Below the pieces are notes generated by a model. It did no database searches, had not been told where the DNA came from, and worked only from the letters and a program-made list of their open reading frames with translations. 64,000 nt of DNA from Leucothrix mucor DSM 2157 (GTDB lineage: Bacteria > Pseudomonadota > Gammaproteobacteria > Thiotrichales > Thiotrichaceae), in assembly GCF_000419525.1 (NCBI RefSeq), contig NZ_ATTE01000001.1, forward strand, positions 2,154,655 to 2,218,654. Reading direction: 5' to 3'. Within the stretch, counting starts at the first letter, position 1. The number at the start of each line of letters is the position of its first letter. Position numbers and translations under genes: made by a program. Below are positions 35,147 to 43,988 of the stretch, piece after piece.

Positions 35147-35728
35147 TCAGATCAGGGAGGCAAAGGCCTCATCAGTCAATGCTTTAATATCTGCTTCACT
35201 GCTTTCACTCGCTCGCGCATAAGCCCGCAAGCCCATTACCTGCATCTGCAGCAAGCTAGCCAAGCGCTTAGGGTCCTTACTGCTGGCAAGCTCGCCCTTG
35301 GCTTGAGCTTGCGCAAATAGTTTCGCAAAGGCCACTTCTACTGTGCCCAGCAGCTGCTGCGCTTCGGCCAGTAGTTCAGCATTGTCATCGGTTAACTCTG
35401 AGATGGTTTTCACCAACATGCACATATTGCTAGGCGCTTGGGCATGGCTAATCACCACGCTGCTTAAGAACTGCCGCAGTGCTTCAAGTGGCGACTCATT
35501 GGCGTCTGCAAAGGACTGGAGCAACTCCAAACTGGCGCTGGCGTAGTACTGTAAGGTTTCCTTAAACAAGCCCTCTTTGCTGCCAAAGCTGGCGTAAATG
35601 CTGCCGGGGCGCATATCGATCGCCTCTTGCAGATTGCGCATTGAGGTTGCGTGAAAACCCTTTTCCCAAAATAAATCAGTCGCTTTTTGTATCACGTCCT
35701 GACGGTCGTACTTAGCAGTGTTGGCCAT
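35147..35728 (-). CDS. TetR/AcrR family transcriptional regulator
   Basis: 193 residues. The N-terminal HTH is typical: DRQDVIQKATDLFWEKGFHATSMRNLQEAIDMRPGSIYASFGSKEGLF (residues about 6-55). The C-terminal ligand domain is of the TetR_C type seen in regulators of electrophile or antibiotic stress. It is divergent from a five-gene operon; two TGAACA-N2-YGTTCA palindromes in the shared intergenic region are the probable operators. The ligand is unknown. Confidence 0.92.
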   Translation of the reverse strand: MANTAKYDRQDVIQKATDLFWEKGFHATSMRNLQEAIDMRPGSIYASFGSKEGLFKETLQYYASASLELLQSFADANESPLEALRQFLSSVVISHAQAPSNMCMLVKTISELTDDNAELLAEAQQLLGTVEVAFAKLFAQAQAKGELASSKDPKRLASLLQMQVMGLRAYARASESSEADIKALTDEAFASLI

Positions 35729-35751
35729 AATAAGCCCTCAAAATATCACTC

Positions 35752-35802
35752 TGAACATGCGTTCAATGATAGTTTGAACAGGTGTTCAAGTCCAGTTATA
35801 AT
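35752..35802 (+). promoter_or_regulatory. TetR operators and operon promoter
   Basis: Two inverted repeats of the same form, TGAACATGCGTTCA (35752-35765) and TTGAACAGGTGTTCAA (35774-35789), are centred 23 bp apart. The second overlaps the -35 element TTGAAC (35774-35779) of a promoter whose -10 is a perfect TATAAT (35797-35802) with a 17-nt spacer. Binding of the divergent TetR protein would block this promoter. Confidence 0.75.
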
Positions 35803-35842
35803 CAAGTCCATTACAACTTATGAACCCACATAGGCCATAGAA

Positions 35843-36532
35843 ATGAACAAGACTAGTCAACCTGAAGTACTGCTGTTCGATGTCAACGAAACGCTACTCG
35901 ATATCACGATTCTAGAACCTTTCTTTGAGCGCGTTTTTCACAATCCATTGATGATGCGAAACTGGTTTGCCGAGCTGATTTTGTACTCACAAGCCATGAC
36001 CGTTTCTGGCCTCTATGAGCCGTTTGGCAGCCTAGCCGTCGGCACGCTGAAAATGGTGGGAGCCAACCACCAGATTTCAATCAGCGATGACGATATTGCC
36101 GAGTTTAAATCGCTAATGGGAAGCCTGCCGCCGCATCCCGATGTTAAGCCTGCTCTGGAGCGCTTTCAGGCAGCGGGCTATCGCCTAGCAACACTCACCA
36201 ATTCAGCCCCGACACAATCGCCGACCTTATTAGAAAAGGCAGGTATTAATGACTTTTTTGAAGGCCAGTACAGCGTCGAAACAGTCCAAGCCTTCAAGCC
36301 GCACCCAGCGACTTACCAACATGCCGCTAAAGCATTAGGCGTTGAAATGGATAAAATCTGTCTGGTTGCGTGTCATTTGTGGGATACGCTTGGCGCACAA
36401 GCGGCCGGTAGTTCTGGGGCATTTATCACTCGCCCGAATAACAATCGGCTAATCACCGATAAGGTTCCACAACCCGATTTTGTAGCGCGAGACCTGATGG
36501 ATCTGGCAGATCAGCTTGATGCCAAAAGCTAA
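35843..36532 (+). CDS. Haloacid dehalogenase type II family hydrolase
   Basis: 229 residues. HAD-fold enzyme with nucleophile D13 in LLFDVNETLLD, the TLTNSAPTQS motif II, the conserved lysine in AFKPHPATYQHA and the ACHLWDTLGAQAAG motif that in haloacid dehalogenases carries the final acidic residue. Type II enzymes hydrolyse L-2-haloacids; many relatives act on other small substrates. First gene of a TetR-controlled operon whose other products suggest detoxification of an organic acid or electrophile. The next start codon lies inside its last codons. Confidence 0.85.
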   Translation: MNKTSQPEVLLFDVNETLLDITILEPFFERVFHNPLMMRNWFAELILYSQAMTVSGLYEPFGSLAVGTLKMVGANHQISISDDDIAEFKSLMGSLPPHPDVKPALERFQAAGYRLATLTNSAPTQSPTLLEKAGINDFFEGQYSVETVQAFKPHPATYQHAAKALGVEMDKICLVACHLWDTLGAQAAGSSGAFITRPNNNRLITDKVPQPDFVARDLMDLADQLDAKS

Positions 36533-37736
36533 GCTGCACTATGCGTGGATTATGGCTGCGGTGGGTGCCTTGGCCATATTCTGCGGGCTGGGCCTAGCGC
36601 GCTTTGCATTTGGCATGTTACTGCCATCCATGTCCGCGTCGCTGGGGCTGGATCACGCTCAGGGCGGCCTGCTGGGCTTTGCCAATATGGCCGGATACTT
36701 AATTGCGGTATTACTAGTTCCTTTTGTATTGCCCCGACTTGGCACACGTGCCAGCGCCACCGCCAACCTCCTCCTGATCGCCGCCTCAATGATCGGCATG
36801 ACGCTAACCACCAGCTTCCCCCTACTCTGCGCGCTCTACTTACTCACAGGGATTGGCAGTGGCGGCGTGGTATTACCCATTATGAGCGTGATGTCGCAAT
36901 GGTTTCATCCCTCACATCGCGGTCTGGCATTAGGCATCGCTATGTCCGGGCCGGGCTTTGGCATTATTCTTTCAGGATTCGTCGTGCCAAAACTGGCTCC
37001 CGTTTTCAGCTTATTGTCTTGGCAAACCGGTTGGTTAATCTTTGCCGTCATTAATATCGCCGTTGCCGCTGTGACGGTTGCCTTAATCCGCAATAAGCCA
37101 AGCGATATCGGCCTCGCTCCCTTCGGGCGCGCACCAGCCTCATCGCTAAAAAGCACCGAAGTCCCGAAAGAAGATAAATTTAAACTGCTAGCGCACTTAG
37201 GACTGATTTTTGTCGCCTATGGTGCCACCTATATGGTCTATGTTACTTTCGTGGTGACCAGTATGGTCGAGTCCTATCACTTGAGCGAAGCCGCCGCCGG
37301 CGAACTGTGGGCGTGGTTTGGCTTCCTCAGTATTTTTTCAGGCATCGTGTTTGGATGGGTGTCAGATCGGGTCGGTCGGCGTATCGGCTTGGCCTTAGCT
37401 TTTACGGCGTTATCCATCGCCTACTTTCTAGTCGGCTTAAGCGACTCGGAGTCTGGACTAACGTTCTCGATCATTCTGTTTGGTCTCGCGGCGTGGAGCG
37501 TTCCCGTGATTATGGGCGCATCGGCGGGAGACTACTTCGGTCCTGCAGCGGCGGCCAATGCCCTTGCTGCACTTACTCTGGCCTTTTCTGGCGGACAAGC
37601 CATCGGGCCCGTGGTAGCGGGCCTGGCAGCAGAAGCGACCGGAGATTTCAGCTCAAGTTATACTGGTTCCGGAGTAGCCGCTATGGTGGCTATTGGACTG
37701 GCTTTACTGCTTCGTACTCACAAAATTAATCGCTAA
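36519..37736 (+). CDS. MFS transporter (YbfB/YjiJ-like)
   Basis: About 405 residues from ATG 36519, overlapping the previous gene by 14 nt. Twelve predicted helices; loop 2-3 has an MFS-like positive motif, and the second half has GWVSDRVGRRIGLALAF, a clear repeat of that motif. The N-terminal GLGLARFAFGMLLPSM is characteristic of the YbfB/YjiJ group. The substrate is unknown; the operon suggests an organic acid or aromatic compound. Confidence 0.88.
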   Translation: MPKAKLHYAWIMAAVGALAIFCGLGLARFAFGMLLPSMSASLGLDHAQGGLLGFANMAGYLIAVLLVPFVLPRLGTRASATANLLLIAASMIGMTLTTSFPLLCALYLLTGIGSGGVVLPIMSVMSQWFHPSHRGLALGIAMSGPGFGIILSGFVVPKLAPVFSLLSWQTGWLIFAVINIAVAAVTVALIRNKPSDIGLAPFGRAPASSLKSTEVPKEDKFKLLAHLGLIFVAYGATYMVYVTFVVTSMVESYHLSEAAAGELWAWFGFLSIFSGIVFGWVSDRVGRRIGLALAFTALSIAYFLVGLSDSESGLTFSIILFGLAAWSVPVIMGASAGDYFGPAAAANALAALTLAFSGGQAIGPVVAGLAAEATGDFSSSYTGSGVAAMVAIGLALLLRTHKINR

Positions 37737-37753
37737 TCGAAACGGAGAGACTC

Positions 37754-38488
37754 ATGTCAAATACTGAAACGAAACCCGATTACCAAGGCCTCAGCGCTGT
37801 CTTTATTAACACCACATTGACCCCATCCCCCAAGGACAGCCACACCGATATGCTCATGGACGTGGTTCGCGACATCATGCACGGTGCAGGGGTTTCTGTA
37901 AGCTCCTATCGCAGCGTGGATCACGATATTGCGCCCGGCGTTTATCCCGATATGACCGAGCATGGCTTTAAGAGCGATGCATGGCCCGCGATTGGCAAGG
38001 CGGTCAAAGACGCTGATATTCTAGTGCTAGGCACACCGATCTGGCTGGGCGAAGTGTCATCGGAATGCCGCAAAGTCATCGAGCGCCTTTATGCACACAG
38101 CGGCGAGATGAATGAGAAAGGTCAGTACGTGTTTTATGGAAAGACGGCTGGCGCGATCATCACCGGTAATGAGGATGGCGTGAAGCATTGCGCGATGGGT
38201 ATGCTCTATTCATTGGCGCATATCGGGTATATGATTCCGCCTCAGCCTGACGCAGGTTGGATTGGCGAGATTGGCCCCGGCCCATCGTATGGCGATGAAA
38301 AAGAAGATGGCTCACGCGTCGGCTTCGATAGCGAATTCACCGCACGCAACGCCACTTTCTTAGCATGGAACCTGATGCACACGGCCAATATGCTTAAACA
38401 GGCAGGCGGCTTGCCAGCGTATGGCAATAGTCGCCGCGCATGGGATGACGGTGAGCGGTTTGACCACCCTAACCCCGAATATCGCTAG
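37754..38488 (+). CDS. Flavodoxin-fold NAD(P)H-dependent oxidoreductase
   Basis: 244 residues. FMN-reductase fold: VFINTTLTPSPKDSHTD at the phosphate-binding turn, LVLGTPIWLGEVSSECRKVIERLY as the conserved FMN-loop and AGAIITGNEDGVKH later. Such enzymes reduce quinones or FMN. Third gene of the TetR-controlled operon, 17 nt after the transporter. Together with the peroxiredoxin-like protein it points to redox or quinone stress. Confidence 0.85.
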   Translation: MSNTETKPDYQGLSAVFINTTLTPSPKDSHTDMLMDVVRDIMHGAGVSVSSYRSVDHDIAPGVYPDMTEHGFKSDAWPAIGKAVKDADILVLGTPIWLGEVSSECRKVIERLYAHSGEMNEKGQYVFYGKTAGAIITGNEDGVKHCAMGMLYSLAHIGYMIPPQPDAGWIGEIGPGPSYGDEKEDGSRVGFDSEFTARNATFLAWNLMHTANMLKQAGGLPAYGNSRRAWDDGERFDHPNPEYR

Positions 38489-38546
38489 CAACACATTTTA
38501 AGGGCCTCAATAACAAAGCCCACCAAACTCATAAGAGGAGAGAATC

Positions 38547-40142
38547 ATGTCGACACCATTGGACCACAGCCGTCACGCAACATCGATTGGACAGTTTTTA
38601 GAAGAAGCCGCACAGCGTTATTCCAACCTCAATGCCTTTTCCTGTGGCCCGATGAAGCTGGGCTATTCTGAGCTTGCCCAACATGGAAAAGCTTTTGCCG
38701 CCTACTTACAAAGCGTTGGTGTAGCGAAAGGTGATCGCGTGGCGATAATGACGCCTAACCTGCCCGCATTCCCGATTGCGACTTTAGGTATTCTCAAGTC
38801 CGGCGCGGCTCAAGTTAATATCAATCCGCAATATACCGCTTCCGAATTAGAGCATCAGCTAAATGATTCCGGCGCAGAAACGCTAGTCGTGTTTAGTGGC
38901 AGCACGGCTTCTTATGCTGCGATTAAAGATAACTGCCCCGTTAAGCGCGTGATCGTTGTTAATATGAGCGATGGCACCAGCAGCGATTTGCCTTCACCGG
39001 AGCTAGACCCTGCGATTACCGACTTTGTACGCTTCTCCGATGCCTTGGCTACTGGTGCTGAGCTTGAGTTTCAACCTGTGGAAATAGCGCGTGAAGATCT
39101 GGCCTTTTTACAATACACCGGCGGTACAACAGGCCCATCCAAGGGGGCAATGCTTAGCCACCATAATATCCTCTCGAATATCGCCCAAAGCTACGAGCGG
39201 ATTGCAGATGTCACTTGTGAAACCGAAGAAGTGGTTGTCACGGCGATTCCGATGTATCACATCTTTGCGCTGAGTGTGAACTTCCTGACTTTTGCTGGCT
39301 GTGGCTCACACAATATATTGATTACCAATCCACGCGATATGGCTGGCTTTATGGCCGATATCAAAGACAGTGGCTTTACCGTTATCACTGGTGTGAACAC
39401 CTTATATGCGGGTATGACTTCGCATCCTGACTTTGTAAATGTGGATTTCTCAAAGCTTAAAGCCAGCATTAATGGCGGCACGGCAGCACTGGAAGCGACC
39501 TCAGATAAATGGCAAAGCATCACCGGACGCCCGCTAATTCAGGGTTATGGCTTGTCAGAAACCTCGCCAATTTTAACTTGGACCTTAGCCAGCGTGCGCA
39601 CCTTTACCGGCAAGATCGGGCAGGCATATCCAGATACCGACATCAAACTGCTGGATGATGCTAATAACGAAGTCGCAGTTGGTGAACGTGGTGAGCTAGT
39701 GGCCAAAGGCCCACAAGTCACCAGTGGCTACTACAAGCAGCCTGAAGCGACTGCCGAAGCATTTACAGCCGATGGTTACTTCCGCACCGGCGATATTGCC
39801 ATTGCTGATGAGACTGGCACTTTTAAAATCGTCGATCGCAAAAAAGACATGGTGATTGTCTCCGGCTTTAATGTGTACCCCAATGAAGTGGAGCAAGCAG
39901 CCGCTAAATGCGAGGGTGTTCGAGAATGCGCTTGTTTGGGTGTGCCCGATGAAAAAACCGGTGAAGCAGTGAAGCTGTTTGTGGTTAGAGAGGCAGGCAG
40001 CAAGGTGACTCAAGAGGATATTATTGCGCATTGTCGCGATCATCTGACCTCATACAAAGTCCCTAAAATCGTGACTTTCATTGACGAAGTGCCTAAATCA
40101 GCGGTTGGTAAAATGCTCAGACGTGTCCTGCGCGACGCGTAA
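38547..40142 (+). CDS. AMP-binding acyl-CoA ligase (long-chain fatty-acid/aromatic CoA ligase type)
   Basis: 531 residues with all ANL-family motifs: the P-loop LQYTGGTTGPSKGAML, the adenylate site GYGLSETSP, the YFRTGDIA hinge region and the catalytic lysine near the C-terminus in PKSAVGKMLRR. It activates a carboxylic acid to its CoA thioester via an acyl-AMP. FadD-like by overall sequence; the exact acid is not predictable. AGGAG stands upstream of the ATG in the operon, 58 nt after the flavodoxin gene. A 9-bp-stem hairpin follows the stop. Confidence 0.9.
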   Translation: MSTPLDHSRHATSIGQFLEEAAQRYSNLNAFSCGPMKLGYSELAQHGKAFAAYLQSVGVAKGDRVAIMTPNLPAFPIATLGILKSGAAQVNINPQYTASELEHQLNDSGAETLVVFSGSTASYAAIKDNCPVKRVIVVNMSDGTSSDLPSPELDPAITDFVRFSDALATGAELEFQPVEIAREDLAFLQYTGGTTGPSKGAMLSHHNILSNIAQSYERIADVTCETEEVVVTAIPMYHIFALSVNFLTFAGCGSHNILITNPRDMAGFMADIKDSGFTVITGVNTLYAGMTSHPDFVNVDFSKLKASINGGTAALEATSDKWQSITGRPLIQGYGLSETSPILTWTLASVRTFTGKIGQAYPDTDIKLLDDANNEVAVGERGELVAKGPQVTSGYYKQPEATAEAFTADGYFRTGDIAIADETGTFKIVDRKKDMVIVSGFNVYPNEVEQAAAKCEGVRECACLGVPDEKTGEAVKLFVVREAGSKVTQEDIIAHCRDHLTSYKVPKIVTFIDEVPKSAVGKMLRRVLRDA

Positions 40143-40147
40143 ATTTC

Positions 40148-40178
40148 GAGGCTCATGGTTAAATTAGTCATGAGCCTC
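40148..40178 (+). terminator. Intercistronic hairpin between CoA ligase and peroxiredoxin-like genes
   Basis: GAGGCTCAT (40148-40156) and ATGAGCCTC (40170-40178) form a perfect 9-bp stem around a 13-nt loop, with no U-tract. It may protect or partly terminate the upstream message rather than stop transcription fully. Confidence 0.55.
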
Positions 40179-40202
40179 TCCATTGATCAATTAGAGAGAA
40201 CC

Positions 40203-40856
40203 ATGACAAGTTTAAAACAACAAACTGAAGCAAAAGTTGCCGCTGGCCGACAGGCTAATCCTGACTTTATGAAAGGCATTGATGAAGTAATTGCAGAGGC
40301 CAAAGCCTTTCAGCAAGGTGGCGATGCATTGGCGGTGGGCCAGCGAGTGCCTGCGTTTGAACTGCCTGATGCAGAAGGTAACTTAGTCTCTTCTGCGGAT
40401 TTATTGGCGAAAGGCCCGTTGGTGGTGACTTTTTATCGCGGCAGTTGGTGCCCGTATTGCAACCTGCAGCTGCGAGCCTTACAAGCGCGCTTGGCGGATA
40501 TTAATGCGCTGGGTGCGCAGTTGGTTGCGATCAGCCCGCAAGTCCCTGATGGCTCACTCTCCAAGAATGAAATTAGCGAAATGGATTTCATTGTACTGTC
40601 TGATCAAAATGCAAAGGTTGCTGCAGAGTATGGCGTGGCATGGGAAGTGCCTGAGTTTATGTTGAATCACATGAAAGTGGATCGCCAGCTTGATCTTGAA
40701 TCCATTAATAACGGCAATGGCAGTGTGTTACCGATTCCGGCGACCTTTGTGATTGGGACTGATGGGGTTATTACTTGGCGCTATGTTGATGTGGATTATC
40801 GAACCCGCTCAGAGCCTGACGATATTATCGAGGCATTGAAAAAGCTGTCAGCTTAA
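40203..40856 (+). CDS. Peroxiredoxin-like (AhpC/TSA) protein
   Basis: About 217 residues from ATG 40203; an ATG at 40155 would sit inside the hairpin and is less likely. Thioredoxin-like fold with VVTFYRGSWCPYCNLQLRALQ (CPYC site), followed by VAISPQVPDGSLSKN and the closing AEYGVAWEVPEFM. Such proteins reduce peroxides or act as thiol oxidoreductases. Last gene of the operon; it fits the redox theme of the flavodoxin-like reductase. Confidence 0.88.
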   Translation: MTSLKQQTEAKVAAGRQANPDFMKGIDEVIAEAKAFQQGGDALAVGQRVPAFELPDAEGNLVSSADLLAKGPLVVTFYRGSWCPYCNLQLRALQARLADINALGAQLVAISPQVPDGSLSKNEISEMDFIVLSDQNAKVAAEYGVAWEVPEFMLNHMKVDRQLDLESINNGNGSVLPIPATFVIGTDGVITWRYVDVDYRTRSEPDDIIEALKKLSA

Positions 40857-41009
40857 GCCTTCGGTAAGCAACTAGGCTAAAGTTTAACGGCATTCTCCCG
40901 CGCAAGAAGCAACTAGATAACAACTGCCGCTCGAAATAACTTTTTAGTTAGATACTTAAACAGTAAAAAGCGAGTATTTACACCCGACTATCGTTCTCCT
41001 AAATAAACA

Positions 41010-41033
41010 GAATCCCTCGCTTAGGAGGGATTC
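41010..41033. terminator. Bidirectional terminator between convergent operons
   Basis: GAATCCCTC (41010-41018) and GAGGGATTC (41025-41033) form a perfect 9-bp stem with a 6-nt loop. TTG-ATTG follows on the plus strand and TGTTTATTT on the minus strand, so it can serve both the peroxiredoxin operon and the arsenic operon. Confidence 0.8.
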
Positions 41034-41084
41034 TTGATTGTGCTATTTGGATATGCGCTTTTCCATAATTGGAGGCTAGACCAC

Positions 41085-42323
41085 TTAGGAGACCGTTCCA
41101 ACCGAAGCCACTGGCTGATGCTTCGGCAAGCCAATCGAAATCAGCGCCGTTAGCACAATAAAACCGGTAGACACCCACAAGCACATCGCCAGTCCATAGC
41201 TTTGATACAGCCAACCAGACAACACCGTACCTAACAGCCGCCCCATGGCATTGGCCATATAATAAAAGCCGACATCCAGCGACACACCCTCTTCTCCGGC
41301 ATAGCTCACAATCAGATAACTGTGCAGCGAGGAGTTCACCGCAAACACCGCGCCAAATACCAACAAGCCCAGTAATAAAACCGCTTCAGCTTGCCAATCC
41401 AGCGTCAGTGAGAGTGCAATGATTGCGGGGATGATCGCCAAGCCCGTTGCCCATTTCAGCGCAGCGCTGCCATCCGGTACTTTACCCGAACGCTTGCCGG
41501 TAAAGTGCGGTGCAAAGGCCTGCACAATGCCATAGCCAATCACCCATAGCGCCAGAAAGCCACCGACCGACCAATGATCCCAGCCGAAGGTTGAGGCCAA
41601 ATACACGGGCAGCGCCACCACAAACCACACATCGCGCGAGCCAAATAAAAACATGCGCGCCGCAGAGAGGTAGTTAATGGCTTTGCTTTTGGAGAATATT
41701 TCAGTGAATTTTGGTTTGTTTTTAGCCTTGCCTAAATCCTCTCGCAAATTAAGCAAGCTAAACACCCAGACGACCGCTAATGCCACTGCCATCGCCAACA
41801 CTGCGCCCTGAAAACCAAGCACACTCAGCAATACGCCACCGAGAAAAAAGCCCGCACCTTTCAAGGCATTTTTAGAGCCAGTTAAAATCGCCACCCATTT
41901 GTACAACTGCTCGTCCGCACCCGCCGGTACCAAGAGCTTAATCGAGCTTTTGGCACTCATCTTATTCAGATCTTTAGCAATGCCCGACATTGCCTGTGCT
42001 GCCATCACCCAAGGAATGCTTAGCAAACTGGCGGGTACCAGCAGCATAGCCAGTGCCACAATCTGCAAAAACAAACCGATATTCATGGTTTTGTTTAAAC
42101 CCAGACGTGCGCCCAGCCAACCACCAATCAGGTTAGTGATAACCCCAAAGATTTCATAAAACAGGAATAGCATGGCAATTTGCAGCGGCGCATAACCCAA
42201 GCCATGAAAGTACAACACCACCAACATTCGCAGTGCGCCATCGGTGAGAGTGAAGGCCCAATAATTGCCGGTCACCACCAGATACTGTTTGATCTGAGGT
42301 GACAAATCCGCGAGCTTAATCAT
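41085..42323 (-). CDS. arsJ: Organoarsenical efflux MFS transporter ArsJ
   Basis: 412 residues with twelve predicted helices. It matches ArsJ: QYLVVTGNYWAFTLTDGALRMLVVLYFH at the N-terminus, AMSGIAKDLNKMSAKSSIK and GWLYQSYGLAMCLWVS near the end. ArsJ exports 1-arseno-3-phosphoglycerate, which then breaks down to arsenate outside. The partner GAPDH gene is directly upstream with a 6-nt gap, the known pairing. No arsR, arsC or arsB gene is nearby. Confidence 0.93.
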   Translation of the reverse strand: MIKLADLSPQIKQYLVVTGNYWAFTLTDGALRMLVVLYFHGLGYAPLQIAMLFLFYEIFGVITNLIGGWLGARLGLNKTMNIGLFLQIVALAMLLVPASLLSIPWVMAAQAMSGIAKDLNKMSAKSSIKLLVPAGADEQLYKWVAILTGSKNALKGAGFFLGGVLLSVLGFQGAVLAMAVALAVVWVFSLLNLREDLGKAKNKPKFTEIFSKSKAINYLSAARMFLFGSRDVWFVVALPVYLASTFGWDHWSVGGFLALWVIGYGIVQAFAPHFTGKRSGKVPDGSAALKWATGLAIIPAIIALSLTLDWQAEAVLLLGLLVFGAVFAVNSSLHSYLIVSYAGEEGVSLDVGFYYMANAMGRLLGTVLSGWLYQSYGLAMCLWVSTGFIVLTALISIGLPKHQPVASVGTVS

Positions 42324-42329
42324 CAGTGA

Positions 42330-43340
42330 TTAGACCTTATCTTGTTGCCCAACCAAACGCATGAGCTCTGCTGTGCGATTGGCATAGCCCCACTCATTGT
42401 CGTACCAGACATAGAGCTTGAGCTGCGTGCCATTAATCACCATGGTTGATAGCGCATCGATAATGCCGGAGCGTGGGTCAGTCTTGTAATCGATGGATAC
42501 CAAAGGCCGTTCTTCATAGCCGAGAATGCCTTGAAGGTCGGTATCGGCGGCTTGCTTAAGGAGCGCATTCACTTCCTCAACAGTCGTCTCGCGGCTTAGC
42601 TCAAATACGCAATCGGTAATAGAGGCATTAGCCAACGGCACGCGAATAGCATGACCATTAAGCCGCCCTTTTAGCTCGGGGAAAATATGGGTAATCGCCG
42701 TCGCCGAGCCGGTGGTGGTCGGGATTAAACTCATGCCACAGGCGCGCGCACGGCGTAGATCTTTATGCGGCGCATCGAGAATGGTTTGGGTATTGGTGAT
42801 GTCATGAATGGTCGTCATTGAGCCGTGCACAATGCCGAGCTGCTCGTGAATCACTTTGACCACGGGCGCTAAACAGTTGGTGGTACAAGAAGCCGCCGTC
42901 ACAATCGGGTGGCTGGCTTTATCGTATAGCTGATGATTGACGCCCATCACCACATTCAGTACGCCTTCTTCTTTAACCGGAGCGGTAACCACGACGCGCT
43001 TTACGCCCTGATCTAAATAAGCCTGCAATAGCGCTTTGGTTTTCATTTTGCCAGAAGCTTCGATCACCACATCGCAACCGGACCAATCGGTCTCGCCGAT
43101 CTCACGGTTTTGGCTGCAAGCGATTCGCTGGTCATTCACCAGCAGTGTTTCGCCCTCGTGCGTGGCTTCGTGATGCCAGCGCCCGTGTACCGAATCAAAG
43201 GTCAGTAAATGCGCCAAGGTGGCCGCATTGCCTGCCGGATCATTAATCTGGATAAACTCCACATCATCCCAATCAAATGCGGCTCGTAAAGACAAGCGCC
43301 CCATACGACCGAAGCCGTTGATACCTACTTTAATTGTCAT
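42330..43340 (-). CDS. ArsJ-associated glyceraldehyde-3-phosphate dehydrogenase
   Basis: 336 residues, full length. NAD site [15 protein letters not shown] at residue 7, catalytic C152 in SCTTNC (151-156) and the later [16 protein letters not shown]. In arsenate resistance this type of GAPDH uses arsenate in place of phosphate to make 1-arseno-3-phosphoglycerate, the ArsJ substrate. The start codon overlaps the stop of the small membrane protein gene (ATGA, 43337-43340), implying coupled translation. Confidence 0.93.
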   Translation of the reverse strand: MTIKVGINGFGRMGRLSLRAAFDWDDVEFIQINDPAGNAATLAHLLTFDSVHGRWHHEATHEGETLLVNDQRIACSQNREIGETDWSGCDVVIEASGKMKTKALLQAYLDQGVKRVVVTAPVKEEGVLNVVMGVNHQLYDKASHPIVTAASCTTNCLAPVVKVIHEQLGIVHGSMTTIHDITNTQTILDAPHKDLRRARACGMSLIPTTTGSATAITHIFPELKGRLNGHAIRVPLANASITDCVFELSRETTVEEVNALLKQAADTDLQGILGYEERPLVSIDYKTDPRSGIIDALSTMVINGTQLKLYVWYDNEWGYANRTAELMRLVGQQDKV

Positions 43341-43846
43341 TCGTCTTCCTTATAAATCGCTGATGTAATGGCTTTGGTCAGCCAGGCTTTATCGTTTCGG
43401 GAGAACCACTTTCCAATTTTCACGAGCAAAATGCCGAACAGCAGCATCGCCAAACTAACGACCACCGACAGCCAATCGCTGCCGTCGGCCATACTAAAGT
43501 GCATTAATGACTGGATTGTGAAAAGAGCCACAAAAAGAAACCAAAAGGTCATGAAAATTTGCACAATTCGGTGAAAACGCAACACGCCATTGAGTGAGGT
43601 TTGGTTTTCTTCAGACTCAAAAGCACCAATAAATACGGGTTTAAACGAGTTCTGCACCATCGGAATCACGCGTTGAATCGCAACGTCATCCTCAGAGACA
43701 CGACCCACCATGCGTTGTGATTTGAAATTTGAAAAATACGTTCTGTTCACTTTTGAACTCAGGCGTGCAACAGCCATGTCCACGGGAACATCGAAGACAA
43801 TTTCCAGTGGCTCGGAAGCGTATAGAAATTGGGCAATCTTATTCAT
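43337..43846 (-). CDS. Unknown two-helix membrane protein leading the arsenate operon
   Basis: 169 residues, not recognised. The N-terminal 90 residues are soluble and beta-rich in appearance ([20 protein letters not shown], then [18 protein letters not shown]). Two hydrophobic helices follow at about 95-115 and 122-145, then a basic tail. It overlaps the GAPDH gene by 4 nt and is the first gene of the operon, so it may be a partner in arsenate handling. Homology to a named family was not seen. A palindrome lies 64 nt upstream of its start. Confidence 0.75.
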   Translation of the reverse strand: MNKIAQFLYASEPLEIVFDVPVDMAVARLSSKVNRTYFSNFKSQRMVGRVSEDDVAIQRVIPMVQNSFKPVFIGAFESEENQTSLNGVLRFHRIVQIFMTFWFLFVALFTIQSLMHFSMADGSDWLSVVVSLAMLLFGILLVKIGKWFSRNDKAWLTKAITSAIYKEDE

Positions 43847-43909
43847 TAAACGTGCTCCTGCTAATGACGGTTAGGTCATAAATTCGTGGACTTGGTTGCC
43901 TGAACTCAA

Positions 43910-43931
43910 CATATACGTTTTACCATATATG
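43910..43931 (-). promoter_or_regulatory. Candidate operator upstream of the arsenate operon
   Basis: CATATACG-N6-CATATATG: two 8-bp arms with one mismatch, in the gap between the arsenate operon and the divergent alpha/beta hydrolase gene. AT-rich ATATA-type inverted repeats are typical of ArsR/SmtB regulators. No arsR gene is in the window, so the regulator would act from elsewhere. Confidence 0.45.
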
Positions 43932-43988
43932 CAAACCACAACCAAGCAATAAATAGCACCTGTCAGTATGCAGGACTAGTACTGTATT

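Noticed and set aside
40155-40202. Earlier start for the peroxiredoxin-like gene
   Set aside because: The ATG lies within the stem of a 9-bp hairpin with only 2 nt to the possible ribosome site; ATG 40203 fits the family start.
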